Shown here piece after piece: positions 43,975 to 53,305 of a stretch of DNA of 64,000 nt (within the stretch, counting starts at the first letter, position 1; each line of letters starts with the position of its first letter). Origin of the DNA: Bog-756 sp963830165. GTDB lineage: Bacteria; Actinomycetota; Acidimicrobiia; Acidimicrobiales; RAAP-2. The notes under the pieces are model-generated. The model was not told where the DNA came from. It saw nothing but the letters and a program-made list of their open reading frames with translations, and did no database searches. Position numbers and translations under genes: made by a program. The stretch spans positions 816,930 through 880,929 of the forward strand of contig CAWHKZ010000005.1 of NCBI GenBank assembly GCA_963830165.1, in the 5' to 3' direction.

Positions 43975-44754
43975 GTGGCAGACCAAGAAGCGCCGACACC
44001 ACCGGGGGACGGCACGTCCACCGGTGCGAATTCGGGCAAGGCGAGGCCGATAGGGATCATCGCCACGTTCGTGGTGGCCTTCGTCGCCATCGCCGGAGTG
44101 GCCGCATTCTTCATGTCACAGGCGTACACGTCGCCGAACTACCCCAATGGGGTGCAGGTGGCGACGTCGCTCGGCACGGCGCAGGTGAACGGCCAGACGC
44201 TCCAGCACGTGGCCCTCCACTTCCAGACCTACCCGGACTCGACGGGATCGGTTGACGGGAAGCAGATCCATCCGAGCGGCAACCCGAGCTGGCCCGCCTA
44301 CGGCTTCACCAACCAGTACCAGGTGCCGGCCCACGCCCTCGTCACCGTCACGGTCCAGCAGTACGACTCGGGCGGTTCGCTCAACGACCCGTTCTTCGCC
44401 AAGGTGGCGGGCACGGTCGGCGGCACCGCCACCTTCACCACCCCGAGCGGCAAGACCACCGTGGCCAACCACTGGGACCCCAACAACATCGGGCACACGT
44501 TCACCATGCGCAGCGCCCCGGGCGTCGACAGCAACTTCTTCCTGAACGTGCCGCTGCCCACCAACGCCAACCTGCCGACCGGCTCGTCGAACGACGACGC
44601 CGGCCAGCACTACACGGTCACCTTCAGCTTCATCTCGGGCTCCAAGGGCGTCTACGCCTGGAACTGCGAGTTTCCGTGCGGGTCGATGGTGGCCAGCTTC
44701 GGTGGTGTGATGGGCGCCTACGGGTTCATGTCGGGGTTCGTCCATGTCGTTTGA
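43975..44754 (+). CDS. Membrane-anchored cupredoxin-like protein, first gene of the oxidase operon
   Basis: 259 aa from GTG 43975, with AGGAGGGGGGG upstream. One N-terminal TM helix (GIIATFVVAFVAIAGVAAFF), then an external beta-rich domain. Potential ligands resemble a damaged CuA site: IGHTFTM supplies a His, and WNCEFPCGSMVASFGGVM supplies C-x3-C and Met, but the His that follows the second Cys in CuA (C-x3-C-x3-H-x2-M) is absent. Its 3' end overlaps coxB by 11 bp. Perhaps an electron carrier or copper donor to subunit II; not a classical oxidase subunit. Confidence 0.65.
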   Translation: MADQEAPTPPGDGTSTGANSGKARPIGIIATFVVAFVAIAGVAAFFMSQAYTSPNYPNGVQVATSLGTAQVNGQTLQHVALHFQTYPDSTGSVDGKQIHPSGNPSWPAYGFTNQYQVPAHALVTVTVQQYDSGGSLNDPFFAKVAGTVGGTATFTTPSGKTTVANHWDPNNIGHTFTMRSAPGVDSNFFLNVPLPTNANLPTGSSNDDAGQHYTVTFSFISGSKGVYAWNCEFPCGSMVASFGGVMGAYGFMSGFVHVV

Positions 44755-45592
44755 GGAAGAAGTCGACGACATCGAGGCCAACACCCTCCTCGGCGGCGAG
44801 CCGTTCTTCGCCCGGGCCGGCGGCAAGATCTTCATCATCTGGCTGGTCTTCACGGTCTTCGGGGTACTCGTCGGGGTCTACGCCCCCCACCACCTGCTGC
44901 CCACCCTGCTGTCGCCCGAGGGCGGCGACGTGTGGGCGACGGTCGTCGTCTTCACCGTCCTGGCGGCCCCGGTGGCCGCATTCGTCTACGCAGTGGGCTT
45001 CTACAGCCTGATCGCCTGGCGCCACAAGGGGGGCGACCCGGACGTGCCGCCGCCCGACGGCGCCCCACAGCGGGGCAACGGCCCGGTGACGGTGCTGTGG
45101 CTGGGGATCTCCACCTTCCTGGTGGTCGTGCTGCTGTTCTGGGGCATCACCGTGTGGAGTGCCCAGCAGGTCACCCATCCGAACACCCTCCAGGTCAACG
45201 TGACGGGCCAGCAGTGGGTCTGGACGTACAGCTACCCGGGAACGGGCGTGGAGACCCGGACCCTCGAGCTGCCGCTGAACCGGCCCGTCCAGTTCAACGT
45301 GACCTCGGTGGACGTGACCCACGGTTTCTGGCCGGCTGCGCTCGGTGTGCAGGTCGACGCCAACCCCGGCGAGGTGACGGTGATCCGCACGACGCCGAAC
45401 AAGCTCGGCAACTTCATCGTGCAGTGCAGCCAGCTGTGCGGGCTCTACCACGCCTTCATGAACAACAAGGGCGCCGTGGTCACGTCCCAGCAGTTCGACA
45501 GCTGGCTCCAGGGCAACGGTGCCACTCCGTCCGCCGCGGCGACCGACGCCGATCTGTCGTCCAGCGGCTCGACCACCGCGATGAGCAAGTAG
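44744..45592 (+). CDS. coxB: Cytochrome c oxidase subunit II
   Basis: 282 aa. Three hydrophobic helices at the N terminus (one more than usual: IFIIWLVFTVFGVLVGVY; VVVFTVLAAPVAAFVYAVGF; VLWLGISTFLVVVLLFWGI), then the CuA cupredoxin domain: aromatic VTGQQWVWTYSYPG, DVTHGFWPAALG (His ligand) and QCSQLCGLYHAFM with both Cys, His and Met. The usual Glu between the cysteines is Gln. Complete CuA site, so it should accept electrons from cytochrome c or a copper protein. Confidence 0.93.
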   Translation: MSFEEEVDDIEANTLLGGEPFFARAGGKIFIIWLVFTVFGVLVGVYAPHHLLPTLLSPEGGDVWATVVVFTVLAAPVAAFVYAVGFYSLIAWRHKGGDPDVPPPDGAPQRGNGPVTVLWLGISTFLVVVLLFWGITVWSAQQVTHPNTLQVNVTGQQWVWTYSYPGTGVETRTLELPLNRPVQFNVTSVDVTHGFWPAALGVQVDANPGEVTVIRTTPNKLGNFIVQCSQLCGLYHAFMNNKGAVVTSQQFDSWLQGNGATPSAAATDADLSSSGSTTAMSK

Positions 45593-45659
45593 CGCCGGGG
45601 GCTGGCATGACCCACCGGGCGAGCAGGGACCAAGTACGCAGCACCGAAAGGGTACGAAC

Positions 45660-47624
45660 GTGACGACAGCCGTGGCGCCGCCGCTCCTCGAGGACACGCA
45701 ACTCAGCAACAGAGCCGGCGGCTTCTACCGGCGCCAGAACATCTGGACCGGGCTCGGGTTCGGGATCTTCCTGGGCTTCGTGGCCTGGTTGGTCTCGCAC
45801 GCCACCGTCCAGGGCTCGAACTGGGGCTCCGACATGGTGGTCACCTGCACCATGGTCGGGTGGGTCGTGGGGTTCAACATCGGGGTGGGTACCTTCAACG
45901 CCCCGATCCGCTGGATCCTGGGCCACGACCAGACCCACGAGGACGAGCTGTACGCGGCAGGCGTCGGCCAGGGCAAGTCCCGGTACATCAAGTTCTGCAC
46001 CGACCACAAGGTCGTCGGCACCCAGTACCTGATCCTGGTCATGGTGCTCTTCGGCGTGGGCGGCACGCTCGCCATGATGATCCGCACCCAGCTGATCACG
46101 CCCCACTCGTCGCTGCTCGACCCCCAGACCTACAACTCCGTGGTGACCATCCACGGCATGGTCATGATCATCGCCACCATCATCATGGTGTCGGGGCCCT
46201 TCGCCAACTTCATCATGCCCATCATGATCGGCGCCAAGGACATGGCCTTCCCCCGGCTCAACGCCATGAGCTTCTGGGTCGTCGTGTCGGCGGTGCCGTG
46301 CCTGCTGGCCACCTTCTTCCTCGGCGGGGTCAACGCCGGCTGGACCACCTACGCTCCGCTCTCGGTGCAGGCGCCGCCGGCCATGGACGCCTTCGCCATC
46401 ACCATCATCACCTTCGTGGTGTCGGTCACGATCGCCGGTGTGAACACCATCGTCACCGTGGTCACCATGCGGGCCAAGGGCATGACGATGGGCCGGCTGC
46501 CCATCTTCACGTGGGGTGCCGTGATCGGCGGTGCCCTCGGGCTCTACGCCATGCCCGCCTTCCTGGCGATCATGACCATGATGATCACCGACCGGGCCAC
46601 CGGGACGTCGTTCTTCGTGCCCCAGATGGGCGGCTCGGCGTGGCTCTACGAGAACCTCTTCTGGATCATGGGCCATCCCGAGGTCTACGTGATCCTCCTC
46701 CCACCGGTGGCCGCGGTGCTGGAGATCGCCTCCACCTTCGCCCGCAAACCGGTGTTCGGCTACAAGGTGGCAGTCGCCGGCTTCGTGTCCATCGCCGCGC
46801 TGTCGATCATGGTGTGGGCGCACCACATGTTCACCACCGGCTGGGCACCCAACCTCGCCGCGCCCTTCATGCTGACCACGGAGCTCATCTCCATCCCCAC
46901 CGGGATCATCTTCCTGTGCACCATCGGCACGATGTGGAAGGGGAGCATCTGGATGCGATTGCCGATGTGGTTCGTGTACCTCTTCATCTGGAACTTCATC
47001 ATCGGCGGCGTCACCGGCATCTACCTGTCCGACGTGCCCGCCGACCAGTTCTTCCACGGTGACATGTTCGTGACCGCCCACTTCCACTACACGTTGCTGG
47101 GCGGCGCCATGATCGGGGCGACGGCGGCCGTCTGCTACTGGTTCCCGAAGGTGAGCGGCCGCATGCTCAACGAGCGGATCGGCAAGGTGGCCTTCTGGAT
47201 GATCGCGCTCGGTATCCAGGTCACGTACTTCGGCATGTTCTGGGAGGGATTCCAGGGCATGGCCCGGCGGGTGGCGTACTACAACCCCCACTACGAGTCG
47301 GCCAACCAGATGGCGACGGCCGGTGCGTACCTGCTCATGGCCGGCTGGCTGGTGTTCCTCTACATGATGATCCACGGCTGGCGGCACGGGAAGCTGGCGC
47401 CGGCCAACCCGTGGTTCTCCAAGACGCTCGAGTGGAAGGTGCCGACCCCGGTACCGCTCGAGAACTTCCTGGTCGACCCCGTGGTCACCTCGGACCCGTA
47501 CACCTACGGCGAGGGCGTGCCGGACGGGCAGGAGGTGCCGGAGACGGCACCGGCTGCGGAACCGGAACTTGTTCCCGCGGGCCGGGGGCCCGCGTCCGAC
47601 GAGGGTGACGGGGGGACGCTCTGA
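45660..47624 (+). CDS. coxA: Heme-copper oxidase subunit I
   Basis: 654 aa. Two extra N-terminal TM helices precede the usual 12. HPEVY (H339..Y343, CuB ligand and cross-linked Tyr), WAHHMFTTG (CuB), HFHY (H474 and H476, heme ligands), and GAKDMAFPRLN (D-channel entrance Asp) are present. The K-channel lysine of A-type enzymes (I-P-T-G-V-K) is Ile417 here (IPTGII). HDTYY of other oxidases is HGDMF. O2-reducing, proton-pumping subunit. The acidic/Pro C-terminal tail is variable. Its stop overlaps the start of subunit III. Confidence 0.93.
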   Translation: MTTAVAPPLLEDTQLSNRAGGFYRRQNIWTGLGFGIFLGFVAWLVSHATVQGSNWGSDMVVTCTMVGWVVGFNIGVGTFNAPIRWILGHDQTHEDELYAAGVGQGKSRYIKFCTDHKVVGTQYLILVMVLFGVGGTLAMMIRTQLITPHSSLLDPQTYNSVVTIHGMVMIIATIIMVSGPFANFIMPIMIGAKDMAFPRLNAMSFWVVVSAVPCLLATFFLGGVNAGWTTYAPLSVQAPPAMDAFAITIITFVVSVTIAGVNTIVTVVTMRAKGMTMGRLPIFTWGAVIGGALGLYAMPAFLAIMTMMITDRATGTSFFVPQMGGSAWLYENLFWIMGHPEVYVILLPPVAAVLEIASTFARKPVFGYKVAVAGFVSIAALSIMVWAHHMFTTGWAPNLAAPFMLTTELISIPTGIIFLCTIGTMWKGSIWMRLPMWFVYLFIWNFIIGGVTGIYLSDVPADQFFHGDMFVTAHFHYTLLGGAMIGATAAVCYWFPKVSGRMLNERIGKVAFWMIALGIQVTYFGMFWEGFQGMARRVAYYNPHYESANQMATAGAYLLMAGWLVFLYMMIHGWRHGKLAPANPWFSKTLEWKVPTPVPLENFLVDPVVTSDPYTYGEGVPDGQEVPETAPAAEPELVPAGRGPASDEGDGGTL

Positions 47625-48334
47625 TGACGATCACCACGACCGACCACGGACACGACGACCACGGACACGGTGCCGCGGCCGTCGAAGGGGCCGAGAACCC
47701 GGGCGGTGTGCACGAGTCGGCCTTCAAGCGGGACCAGAAGGAACGGCTCATGCTGTGGCTGCTCATCGGCGGCGACGCGCTCTTCCTGGTGCTCGAGCTC
47801 TTCACCTGGTTCTACCTGCGGACCCTCAACACGAGCGGGCTGTGGAACGGAGCGGCCTGCACCAAGGCCAACCCGTGCACCGACGGCCTCGGCAATCCCA
47901 TCACCGCACCGATCACACGGGCCGACCCGACGTACGCCATCATCATCGCCGTCCTCGCCGTGTTGGCCGCGGCGTTCGTCTGGATCGCCGAGTCGGCCGC
48001 CCAGCGTGAGGCCGGGAAGCGGGCGGTGGCCTCGGCCGCGGGCGTCGCCTTCCTGTTCATGCTGGCCGCCATCGCGATGCAGATCTACCAGTTCCAGGTG
48101 ATCCCCTTCACGACGATCGACGGTGCCTACGCGTCGTCCTACGAGTTCTTCATGGGCTCGACGCTGGCCCACCTGATCCTGATGGCGTTCATCGGCTTCG
48201 GACTGTGGGTCCGGGCATCGAAGGGGCGCTACGAAGGAGGGACCTGGTACCGGGTCCGGATCATCCGGTTCTTCGCCGTGTGGATCGCCATCTCGACGGT
48301 CATCCTGGTGGCCGTCGCCGCCCTCTTCTACTGA
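47624..48334 (+). CDS. coxC: Cytochrome c oxidase subunit III
   Basis: 236 aa. His/Asp-rich cytoplasmic N terminus (TTDHGHDDHGHG), then five TM helices: LMLWLLIGGDALFLVLELF, TWFYLR, TYAIIIAVLAVLAAAFVWIA, FLFMLAAIAMQIYQF, HLILMAFIGFGLWVR, and FFAVWIAISTVILVAVAALF. Loss of the first two canonical helices is common in bacterial type III subunits. The ATGA overlap with coxA shows coupling. Last gene of the operon. Confidence 0.85.
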   Translation: MTITTTDHGHDDHGHGAAAVEGAENPGGVHESAFKRDQKERLMLWLLIGGDALFLVLELFTWFYLRTLNTSGLWNGAACTKANPCTDGLGNPITAPITRADPTYAIIIAVLAVLAAAFVWIAESAAQREAGKRAVASAAGVAFLFMLAAIAMQIYQFQVIPFTTIDGAYASSYEFFMGSTLAHLILMAFIGFGLWVRASKGRYEGGTWYRVRIIRFFAVWIAISTVILVAVAALFY

Positions 48335-48370
48335 GCGGGCCCACCTACTGAGGGGCTGCACTTCCTGAGG

Positions 48371-48387
48371 GGCCGCCTGGCGCGGCC
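48371..48387. terminator. Hairpin after coxC
   Basis: GGCCGC-CTGGC-GCGGCC between convergent coxC and the NUDIX gene. The surrounding CTGAGGGGC motif is duplicated (~48348 and ~48365). Confidence 0.45.
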
Positions 48388-48434
48388 GGTCCCGAGGGGG
48401 AGACGGGCCTCCGTGAGGCGCAGGCCGCCCGGGA

Positions 48435-48827
48435 TCACCGGAGCCCGAGCTGGCGGAACAGCCAGATGTAGTCGGGGTGGGCCAGTGCCGGCCAGGGGAC
48501 CTCGTCCGGTCGGAACCACGCCACCGTCTCGTGCTCGTACGGGTCGGCATTGCGGGGCTCCCCGACCCACTCGTCGATCAGCCAGACGGACAGGGCCACG
48601 CCGTCGACGGTGATGCCGGCACGGGCCGGGCCCGACGGCGGGTCCACGATGATCCCGAGCTCCTCCCGCAGCTCCCGGGCCAGCGCGGCCTCCGGCTGCT
48701 CACCGGTCAGGACCCGGCCCCCCGGGAGGTCCCAGGCACCCGGGTGCCGCGTGCGGTAAGGGGTGCGCTTGCACAGCACGACCAGCTCCCCGCTCCTGAC
48801 CACACCGGCGACGCGACGGCGTGGCAC
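48435..48827 (-). CDS. NUDIX hydrolase
   Basis: 130 aa from GTG 48827. Nudix box in GGRVLTGEQPEAALARELRE followed by ELGI, fitting Gx5Ex7REUxEExGU. N-terminal VAGVVRSGELVVLCKRTPYR and an ADPYEHETVAWF core. Likely cleans up a nucleoside-diphosphate derivative. It follows kdpE by 13 bp on the same strand, so it may be the third gene of that operon. Confidence 0.88.
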   Translation of the reverse strand: MPRRRVAGVVRSGELVVLCKRTPYRTRHPGAWDLPGGRVLTGEQPEAALARELREELGIIVDPPSGPARAGITVDGVALSVWLIDEWVGEPRNADPYEHETVAWFRPDEVPWPALAHPDYIWLFRQLGLR

Positions 48828-48840
48828 CGGGGCACCGACC

Positions 48841-49569
48841 TCAGGGCTCGAAGCGGTAGCCCATGCCGGGCTCGGTGATGAAGTGGCGCGGCCGTGAGTG
48901 GTCGTCCTCGAGCTTGCGCCGGACCCGGCCCATCAGCACCCGCAGGTACTCCGTCTCCTTCTCGTACTGGGGTCCCCACACGTCGTGGAGCAGCTGGCGT
49001 TGGGACACCAGGCGGCCGGGATTGCGTACCAGTACCTCGACGAGCTCCCACTCCTTCGGAGTCAGGTGCACCTCCGCGCCGTCCCGCACGACCCGCTTGG
49101 TGTCGAGGTCCACGGTGAAGCCCTCGGCCTCGACGCGGGGGTCCTGGTCGGCCCCGGGGGCGCGGCGCAGCGCGGCCCGGATGCGGGCCAGCAGCTCGTC
49201 CATGCCGAAGGGTTTGGTCACGTAGTCGTCCGCCCCGAGGTCGAGGGCCTCGACCTTGCTCATCGACTGGTGCCTGGCCGACAGCACCAGCACCGGAACC
49301 GCACTCCAGCCCCGGATGCCCCGGATGACCTCGACGCCGTCGATGCCGGGCAGCCCGAGGTCGACCAGGACGAGGTCGGGATGCCAATGGGCGACCCGGT
49401 CGAGGCCCTCCTCGCCGGTCCGGGCGCCGGCGACCTCGTAGCCGCGGGCGCCGAGGCTGATGGTGAGGGCCCGCAGCAGCGCCGGGTCGTCGTCGACCAC
49501 CAGGACCCGGGCCGTTCCCACCTCCCGGCCCCCGCGGCGTGTGCCGACGCTGGCCGACGAGGCGCTCAC
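48841..49569 (-). CDS. kdpE: KdpE-type response regulator (second copy)
   Basis: 242 aa. Receiver: VVDDDPALLRAL, phosphorylated D in VLVDLGLPGIDG, VTKPFG; winged helix LTPKEWELVEVLVRNPGR and RVLMGRVRRKLEDD, ending GMGYRFEP as in KdpE. ATGA overlap with the upstream full-length kdpD. It shares only general similarity with the 9044 copy, so this is a distinct two-component pair. Confidence 0.9.
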   Translation of the reverse strand: MSASSASVGTRRGGREVGTARVLVVDDDPALLRALTISLGARGYEVAGARTGEEGLDRVAHWHPDLVLVDLGLPGIDGVEVIRGIRGWSAVPVLVLSARHQSMSKVEALDLGADDYVTKPFGMDELLARIRAALRRAPGADQDPRVEAEGFTVDLDTKRVVRDGAEVHLTPKEWELVEVLVRNPGRLVSQRQLLHDVWGPQYEKETEYLRVLMGRVRRKLEDDHSRPRHFITEPGMGYRFEP

Positions 49570-52253
49570 GGCCGCACCTGAGCGCCCCGGTCCCCGCCGC
49601 CGGTGTCGGTACCCGACACGTCGGTGTCGTCCGTGTCGTCCGTGTCGGGCACGACGACGTCCCCGTCCAGGTCGGCGTCGATGATGGTCGGGGTGTGGTC
49701 CTCGGGCAGGGGCAGGCTCACCACCAGGGTGCAGCCGCCCCCGGGCGTGTCCTCGAGATCGAGATCGCCGCCCACGGCCTCGACGAAGCCCCGGGACACG
49801 GCGAGCCCGAGGCCGACCCCGGTGCGGTTCTCGGTGTCACCCAGGCGCTGGAACGGCCGGAACACGAGTTCGTGGTCGGCCGCACGGATGCCCGGCCCGT
49901 GGTCGATGATCCGGATGTCGACCCGTCCCGCCACCGTGCCCGCCTCGACGCGGACGGGGGCACCGGCTCCGTGCACCAGCGCGTTGTCGACCAGGTTGGC
50001 CACGACCCGCTCGACGAGCGCCGGGTCGGTCCTGATGAGGGGCACACCGGCCTCGACGGAGACCACGACCCCGCGGGCCCGGGGGCCGAGACTGTTCAGT
50101 GCCGCGCCGATGAGTTCCTCGACGTCGGTCGTCCGCGAGAGGACGTCCATCGATCCCGTCTCGAGCCGGCTCATGTCGAGCAGGTTCTCCACGAGGGCGC
50201 TCAGCCGGTCGGCCTCGTCGTCGACCGTGTGCAGCAGGATCGCCGTCTCCTCGGGACCGAAGTCGAGCTGCTCGGACAGGAGGCTCGACGAGGCAGCCTT
50301 GATGGAGGCCAGCGGCGTGCGCAGGTCGTGGCTCACGGCGGCGAGCAGGGCCGACCGCAGCTGGTTGGCCCGGGCCAGCGAGTCGGCCTCGCTCACCTCG
50401 GCGTGGAGCCGGTCGCTCTCGAGGGCCGCGGCGAGCTGGGCGGCGAAGGCGGACAGGATGTCCCGGTCCTCGGCGCTCAGTCCCGGGCCCTGCAGGGCGA
50501 GCACGTCGAGGTCGGTGAGCGGCAGGGTGAGCGACGCCTCGGCCGGTGTCGTGACCGGGGCCGTTCCGGCCGACGCCACCGTCCGCCACGACCCACCCTG
50601 GCCGTCGGCCCGATCGTCGCGCAGGATGGCGGCCGACTCCAGGCGGAAGGCGACGACCAGCTCCTCCAGCAGCGCCGGCAGCGGATTGCCCTCGGGGGAG
50701 ACCAGCCGGCCGGCCACCCGGGCCAGCATGCGGGCATCGGAGCGGGCCTGCACGGCCGCGGCGGACCGGCGCGCCGCCACGTCGACCAGGATGCTCACCA
50801 CCCCGGCCGTCACCAGGAAGATGAGCAGCGCCAGCACGTCGCGGGCGTCGGCGATGGTGAACGTGTGGACGGGCGGGGCGAAGTAGTAGTTGGACAGCAG
50901 GAACCCGACGATGGCGGCCACGAAGGCCGGCCACACCCCGCCGGTGGCGGCGACCGCCACCACGAGCAGCAGGTAGGAGCTGATCGCCGTCGCCAGTTCG
51001 GCATGGGTGCCGGTGGAGGTCAGCAGCAGGGTGAAGAGCGGAAAGCCGATGACCCCCAGGAGCACGGCGGCGAGCCGCCGGCGGGCCGGCAGGGGCGACA
51101 GCAGCTGGCGACGGTTCCGCGGGCCGCCTGCCGGGCGATGGCGGGGGTGGTCGGTCCCGTCCTCCGTGCCGTCGTCCGCCACGTCGGTGGCGATCACGTG
51201 CACGTCGAGCGCCCCACCGGCGGCCCGGATCACCGAGTTGATGACCGACCCCCGGACGAACTCGGTCAGGCGGCTGCGGTGGGTGGCGCCCATGACCAGC
51301 TGGGTGGCGTTCTGGGCGCGGGCCACCTGCACGAGGGCCGGGGCCACGTCGGCGCCCACCACCTCGACGTAGCGGCCGCCGAGGTCGTCGAGCAGGGCGC
51401 GGTTGCGGGCGAGCCCGTCGCTGCCCGCGCTCGACAGTCCGTCGTCGGTGCGCACGTGCACCCCCACGAACTCGGCCTTGGTGCGCATGGCCATGCGGGC
51501 GGCCCGGCGGATCAGCACGGCACTGCCCGGCGCCCCGGTCAGCGACACCACCACCCGCTCCTTGGTCTCCCACGCCCCGGCGATGTCGTGGCGCTCCCGG
51601 TAGTCGTGGAGCTCCTCGTCGACGCGGTCGGCCACCCACAGCAGGGCCAGCTCGCGCAGGGCGGTCAGGTTGCCGGTTCGGAAGTAGTTGCCCAGGGCGG
51701 CGTCGATGCGCTCCGGCGGGTAGACGTTGCCGTGGGCCAGGCGACGGCGGAGGGCCTCGGGGGCCATGTCGACCAGCTCGATCTGGTCGGCGGCCCGGAC
51801 CACCCGGTCGGGCACCGTCTCCTGCTGGGCCACGCCGGTGATCCGCTCGACCACGTCGTTGAGCGACTCGAGGTGCTGGAGGTTGATCGTGGAGATGACG
51901 TTGATACCGGCGTCGAGCAGGACCTTGACGTCCTCCCAGCGCTTCGCGTTCCCCGAGCCCGGGATGTTGGTGTGGGCCAGCTCGTCGACCAGGACGAGCT
52001 CGGGCCGGCGGGCCAGCAGGCCCTCGAGGTCCATCTCCTCGAAGGTCTGGCCCCGGTACTCGATGCTCCGGCGGGGGAAGATCGGCAGGTCGCGGATCTG
52101 GGCGTCGGTGTGGGGGCGCCCGTGCTCCTGCACCCAGCCGATCACCACGTCGGTGCCGCGCTGCTGGCGCCGCCAGCCCTCGTTGAGCATGGCGTAGGTC
52201 TTGCCGACGCCGGGTGCGGCGCCGAGGTACAGGCGGAGCTTGCCGCGGGCCAT
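49566..52253 (-). CDS. kdpD: Full-length sensor histidine kinase KdpD
   Basis: 895 aa, the normal length. KdpD N domain with Walker A GAAPGVGKT (11-19) and DELAHTN (90-96); Usp domain (~230-350); DUF4118 four-helix membrane region (~395-500, SNYYFAPPVHTFTIADARD); GAF-like part; HisKA SHDLRTPLASIKAAS (~640); HATPase NLVDNALVHG (~755) and GVGLGLAVSRG. Senses K+/osmotic stress and phosphorylates KdpE. No kdpFABC genes are adjacent. It contrasts with the split KdpD at the 9-17 kb locus. Confidence 0.95.
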   Translation of the reverse strand: MARGKLRLYLGAAPGVGKTYAMLNEGWRRQQRGTDVVIGWVQEHGRPHTDAQIRDLPIFPRRSIEYRGQTFEEMDLEGLLARRPELVLVDELAHTNIPGSGNAKRWEDVKVLLDAGINVISTINLQHLESLNDVVERITGVAQQETVPDRVVRAADQIELVDMAPEALRRRLAHGNVYPPERIDAALGNYFRTGNLTALRELALLWVADRVDEELHDYRERHDIAGAWETKERVVVSLTGAPGSAVLIRRAARMAMRTKAEFVGVHVRTDDGLSSAGSDGLARNRALLDDLGGRYVEVVGADVAPALVQVARAQNATQLVMGATHRSRLTEFVRGSVINSVIRAAGGALDVHVIATDVADDGTEDGTDHPRHRPAGGPRNRRQLLSPLPARRRLAAVLLGVIGFPLFTLLLTSTGTHAELATAISSYLLLVVAVAATGGVWPAFVAAIVGFLLSNYYFAPPVHTFTIADARDVLALLIFLVTAGVVSILVDVAARRSAAAVQARSDARMLARVAGRLVSPEGNPLPALLEELVVAFRLESAAILRDDRADGQGGSWRTVASAGTAPVTTPAEASLTLPLTDLDVLALQGPGLSAEDRDILSAFAAQLAAALESDRLHAEVSEADSLARANQLRSALLAAVSHDLRTPLASIKAASSSLLSEQLDFGPEETAILLHTVDDEADRLSALVENLLDMSRLETGSMDVLSRTTDVEELIGAALNSLGPRARGVVVSVEAGVPLIRTDPALVERVVANLVDNALVHGAGAPVRVEAGTVAGRVDIRIIDHGPGIRAADHELVFRPFQRLGDTENRTGVGLGLAVSRGFVEAVGGDLDLEDTPGGGCTLVVSLPLPEDHTPTIIDADLDGDVVVPDTDDTDDTDVSGTDTGGGDRGAQVRP

Positions 52254-52619
52254 GTCGTCCTACCGGTCGGGCCGGTGGCGGAGCATCAGGGTGCGCCCAG
52301 CTCGTCGAGGGCGGTGGTCAAGGTCGGCACGTCCACTCCTGGGTCGCCGGGCACACGCCGGTAACGCCTCGGGCACGTGCGGCAGAGGTCCCGTCCAAAC
52401 CTGCGATGTCGGCGACATGTCCAGCAAAGTCTACTGAGCGCACCCGTCCACGTTCACACGGTCCGTCCTCGGTGTGAAGAGGACTTTGCACCACTTTTAC
52501 ACGCGTCGCCCCCTTCTTTACGCGGTTGTTACAGGGGTGTCGGACCGGCCCACTCCGCGCCGTCGGCCGTGGTCGACGACCTGTCCGATGGTTCAGCCGG
52601 ACGCCCGGGTGTAACTACC
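52254..52619. other. Intergenic region upstream of kdpD and the tetR operon
   Basis: About 366 bp between divergent transcripts, followed by the operators at 52620-52651. The part 52400-52540 is noticeably AT-richer (TTTACACGCGTC, TTCTTTACGCGGTTGTTACAG) and probably holds the kdpD promoter. The element TTTACACGCG / TTTACGCGG appears twice (~52496 and ~52517). No gene is seen. Confidence 0.4.
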
Positions 52620-52651
52620 ATACTGATCGGTATTGCATACTGACCAGTATG
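52620..52651. promoter_or_regulatory. Two tandem TetR-type operators
   Basis: ATACTGATCGGTAT (52620-52633), a near-perfect palindrome, and CATACTGACCAGTATG (52636-52651), with perfect 7-bp arms. They share the ATACTG half-site and start 16 bp apart. The -10 (TATGAT 52648-52653 or TATAGA 52653-52658) overlaps the second operator, giving a very short leader before ATG 52667. Repression by the downstream TetR is expected. Confidence 0.72.
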
Positions 52652-52666
52652 ATATAGAGTGGGCGG

Positions 52667-53305
52667 ATGCCGCGAGGAGCCACGAAGCGCCGACCACGGA
52701 CGGTCACGGCACTGCTCGATGCGGCACTGGAGTTGTTCGCCGAACAGGGGTACGGGGCCACCTCCATCCCCGACATCTGTACGCACGCCGGCCTCACCAA
52801 GGGCGCCTTCTACTCCAACTTCGCCAACAAGGACGCCCTGTTCCTCGCCCTGCTCGATCGCAGTTGGGAACGGAGGGCGGAGGCGATCCGCCGGACGACG
52901 GACCTCGACGCCCTGGGCGCGGAGTTCGACGACCCGACCCGGGCACCGGACCTGCCGGTGGACCGCCAGTGGACGCTCGTGTCGACCGAGTTCTCACTGC
53001 ACGCCATCCGCCGTCCGGCGGTGGCGCAGCTCCTCGTCGAGCACGAGCTCCGCGTTCGCTCGGAACTCGCCGTGCTGGTGACCGGAGCGCTCGAGCGCGC
53101 CGGCCGTCGCCCGACCGTCCCCGTGGACGAACTGGCACGCATGATCGTCGCCGTCACGGAAGGGAGCGACATCCAGGCCCTGACCGATGCCGCGGCCGGC
53201 GCCACCCGTTCGAACCTCGGCCCCCGGGCGGTGACCGCGCTGCTCCGCCACTTCTCGGTCCCGACCGTCCCGGACGCGCCGTCCGATCACGGTGCCACCC
53301 GATGA
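52667..53305 (+). CDS. TetR-family regulator of the CaiB operon
   Basis: 212 aa. N-terminal HTH (TSIPDICTHAGLTKGAFYSNFANKDALFLALL). Ligand-binding helices contain the C-terminal core HAIRRPAVAQLLVEHELRVR. ATGA overlap with the CoA-transferase gene and two operators at its own promoter indicate autoregulation. Confidence 0.9.
   Translation: MPRGATKRRPRTVTALLDAALELFAEQGYGATSIPDICTHAGLTKGAFYSNFANKDALFLALLDRSWERRAEAIRRTTDLDALGAEFDDPTRAPDLPVDRQWTLVSTEFSLHAIRRPAVAQLLVEHELRVRSELAVLVTGALERAGRRPTVPVDELARMIVAVTEGSDIQALTDAAAGATRSNLGPRAVTALLRHFSVPTVPDAPSDHGATR

Noticed and set aside
45480..47387. Long open frame on the strand opposite coxA
   Set aside because: His/Asp/Gly-rich composition typical of the antisense of a GC-rich membrane-protein gene; coxA motifs on the plus strand are decisive.
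48841..52253. Orphan kdpDE as an assembly duplicate of the 9-17 kb locus
   Set aside because: Protein sequences, domain arrangement (full-length versus split KdpD) and neighbours are clearly different.
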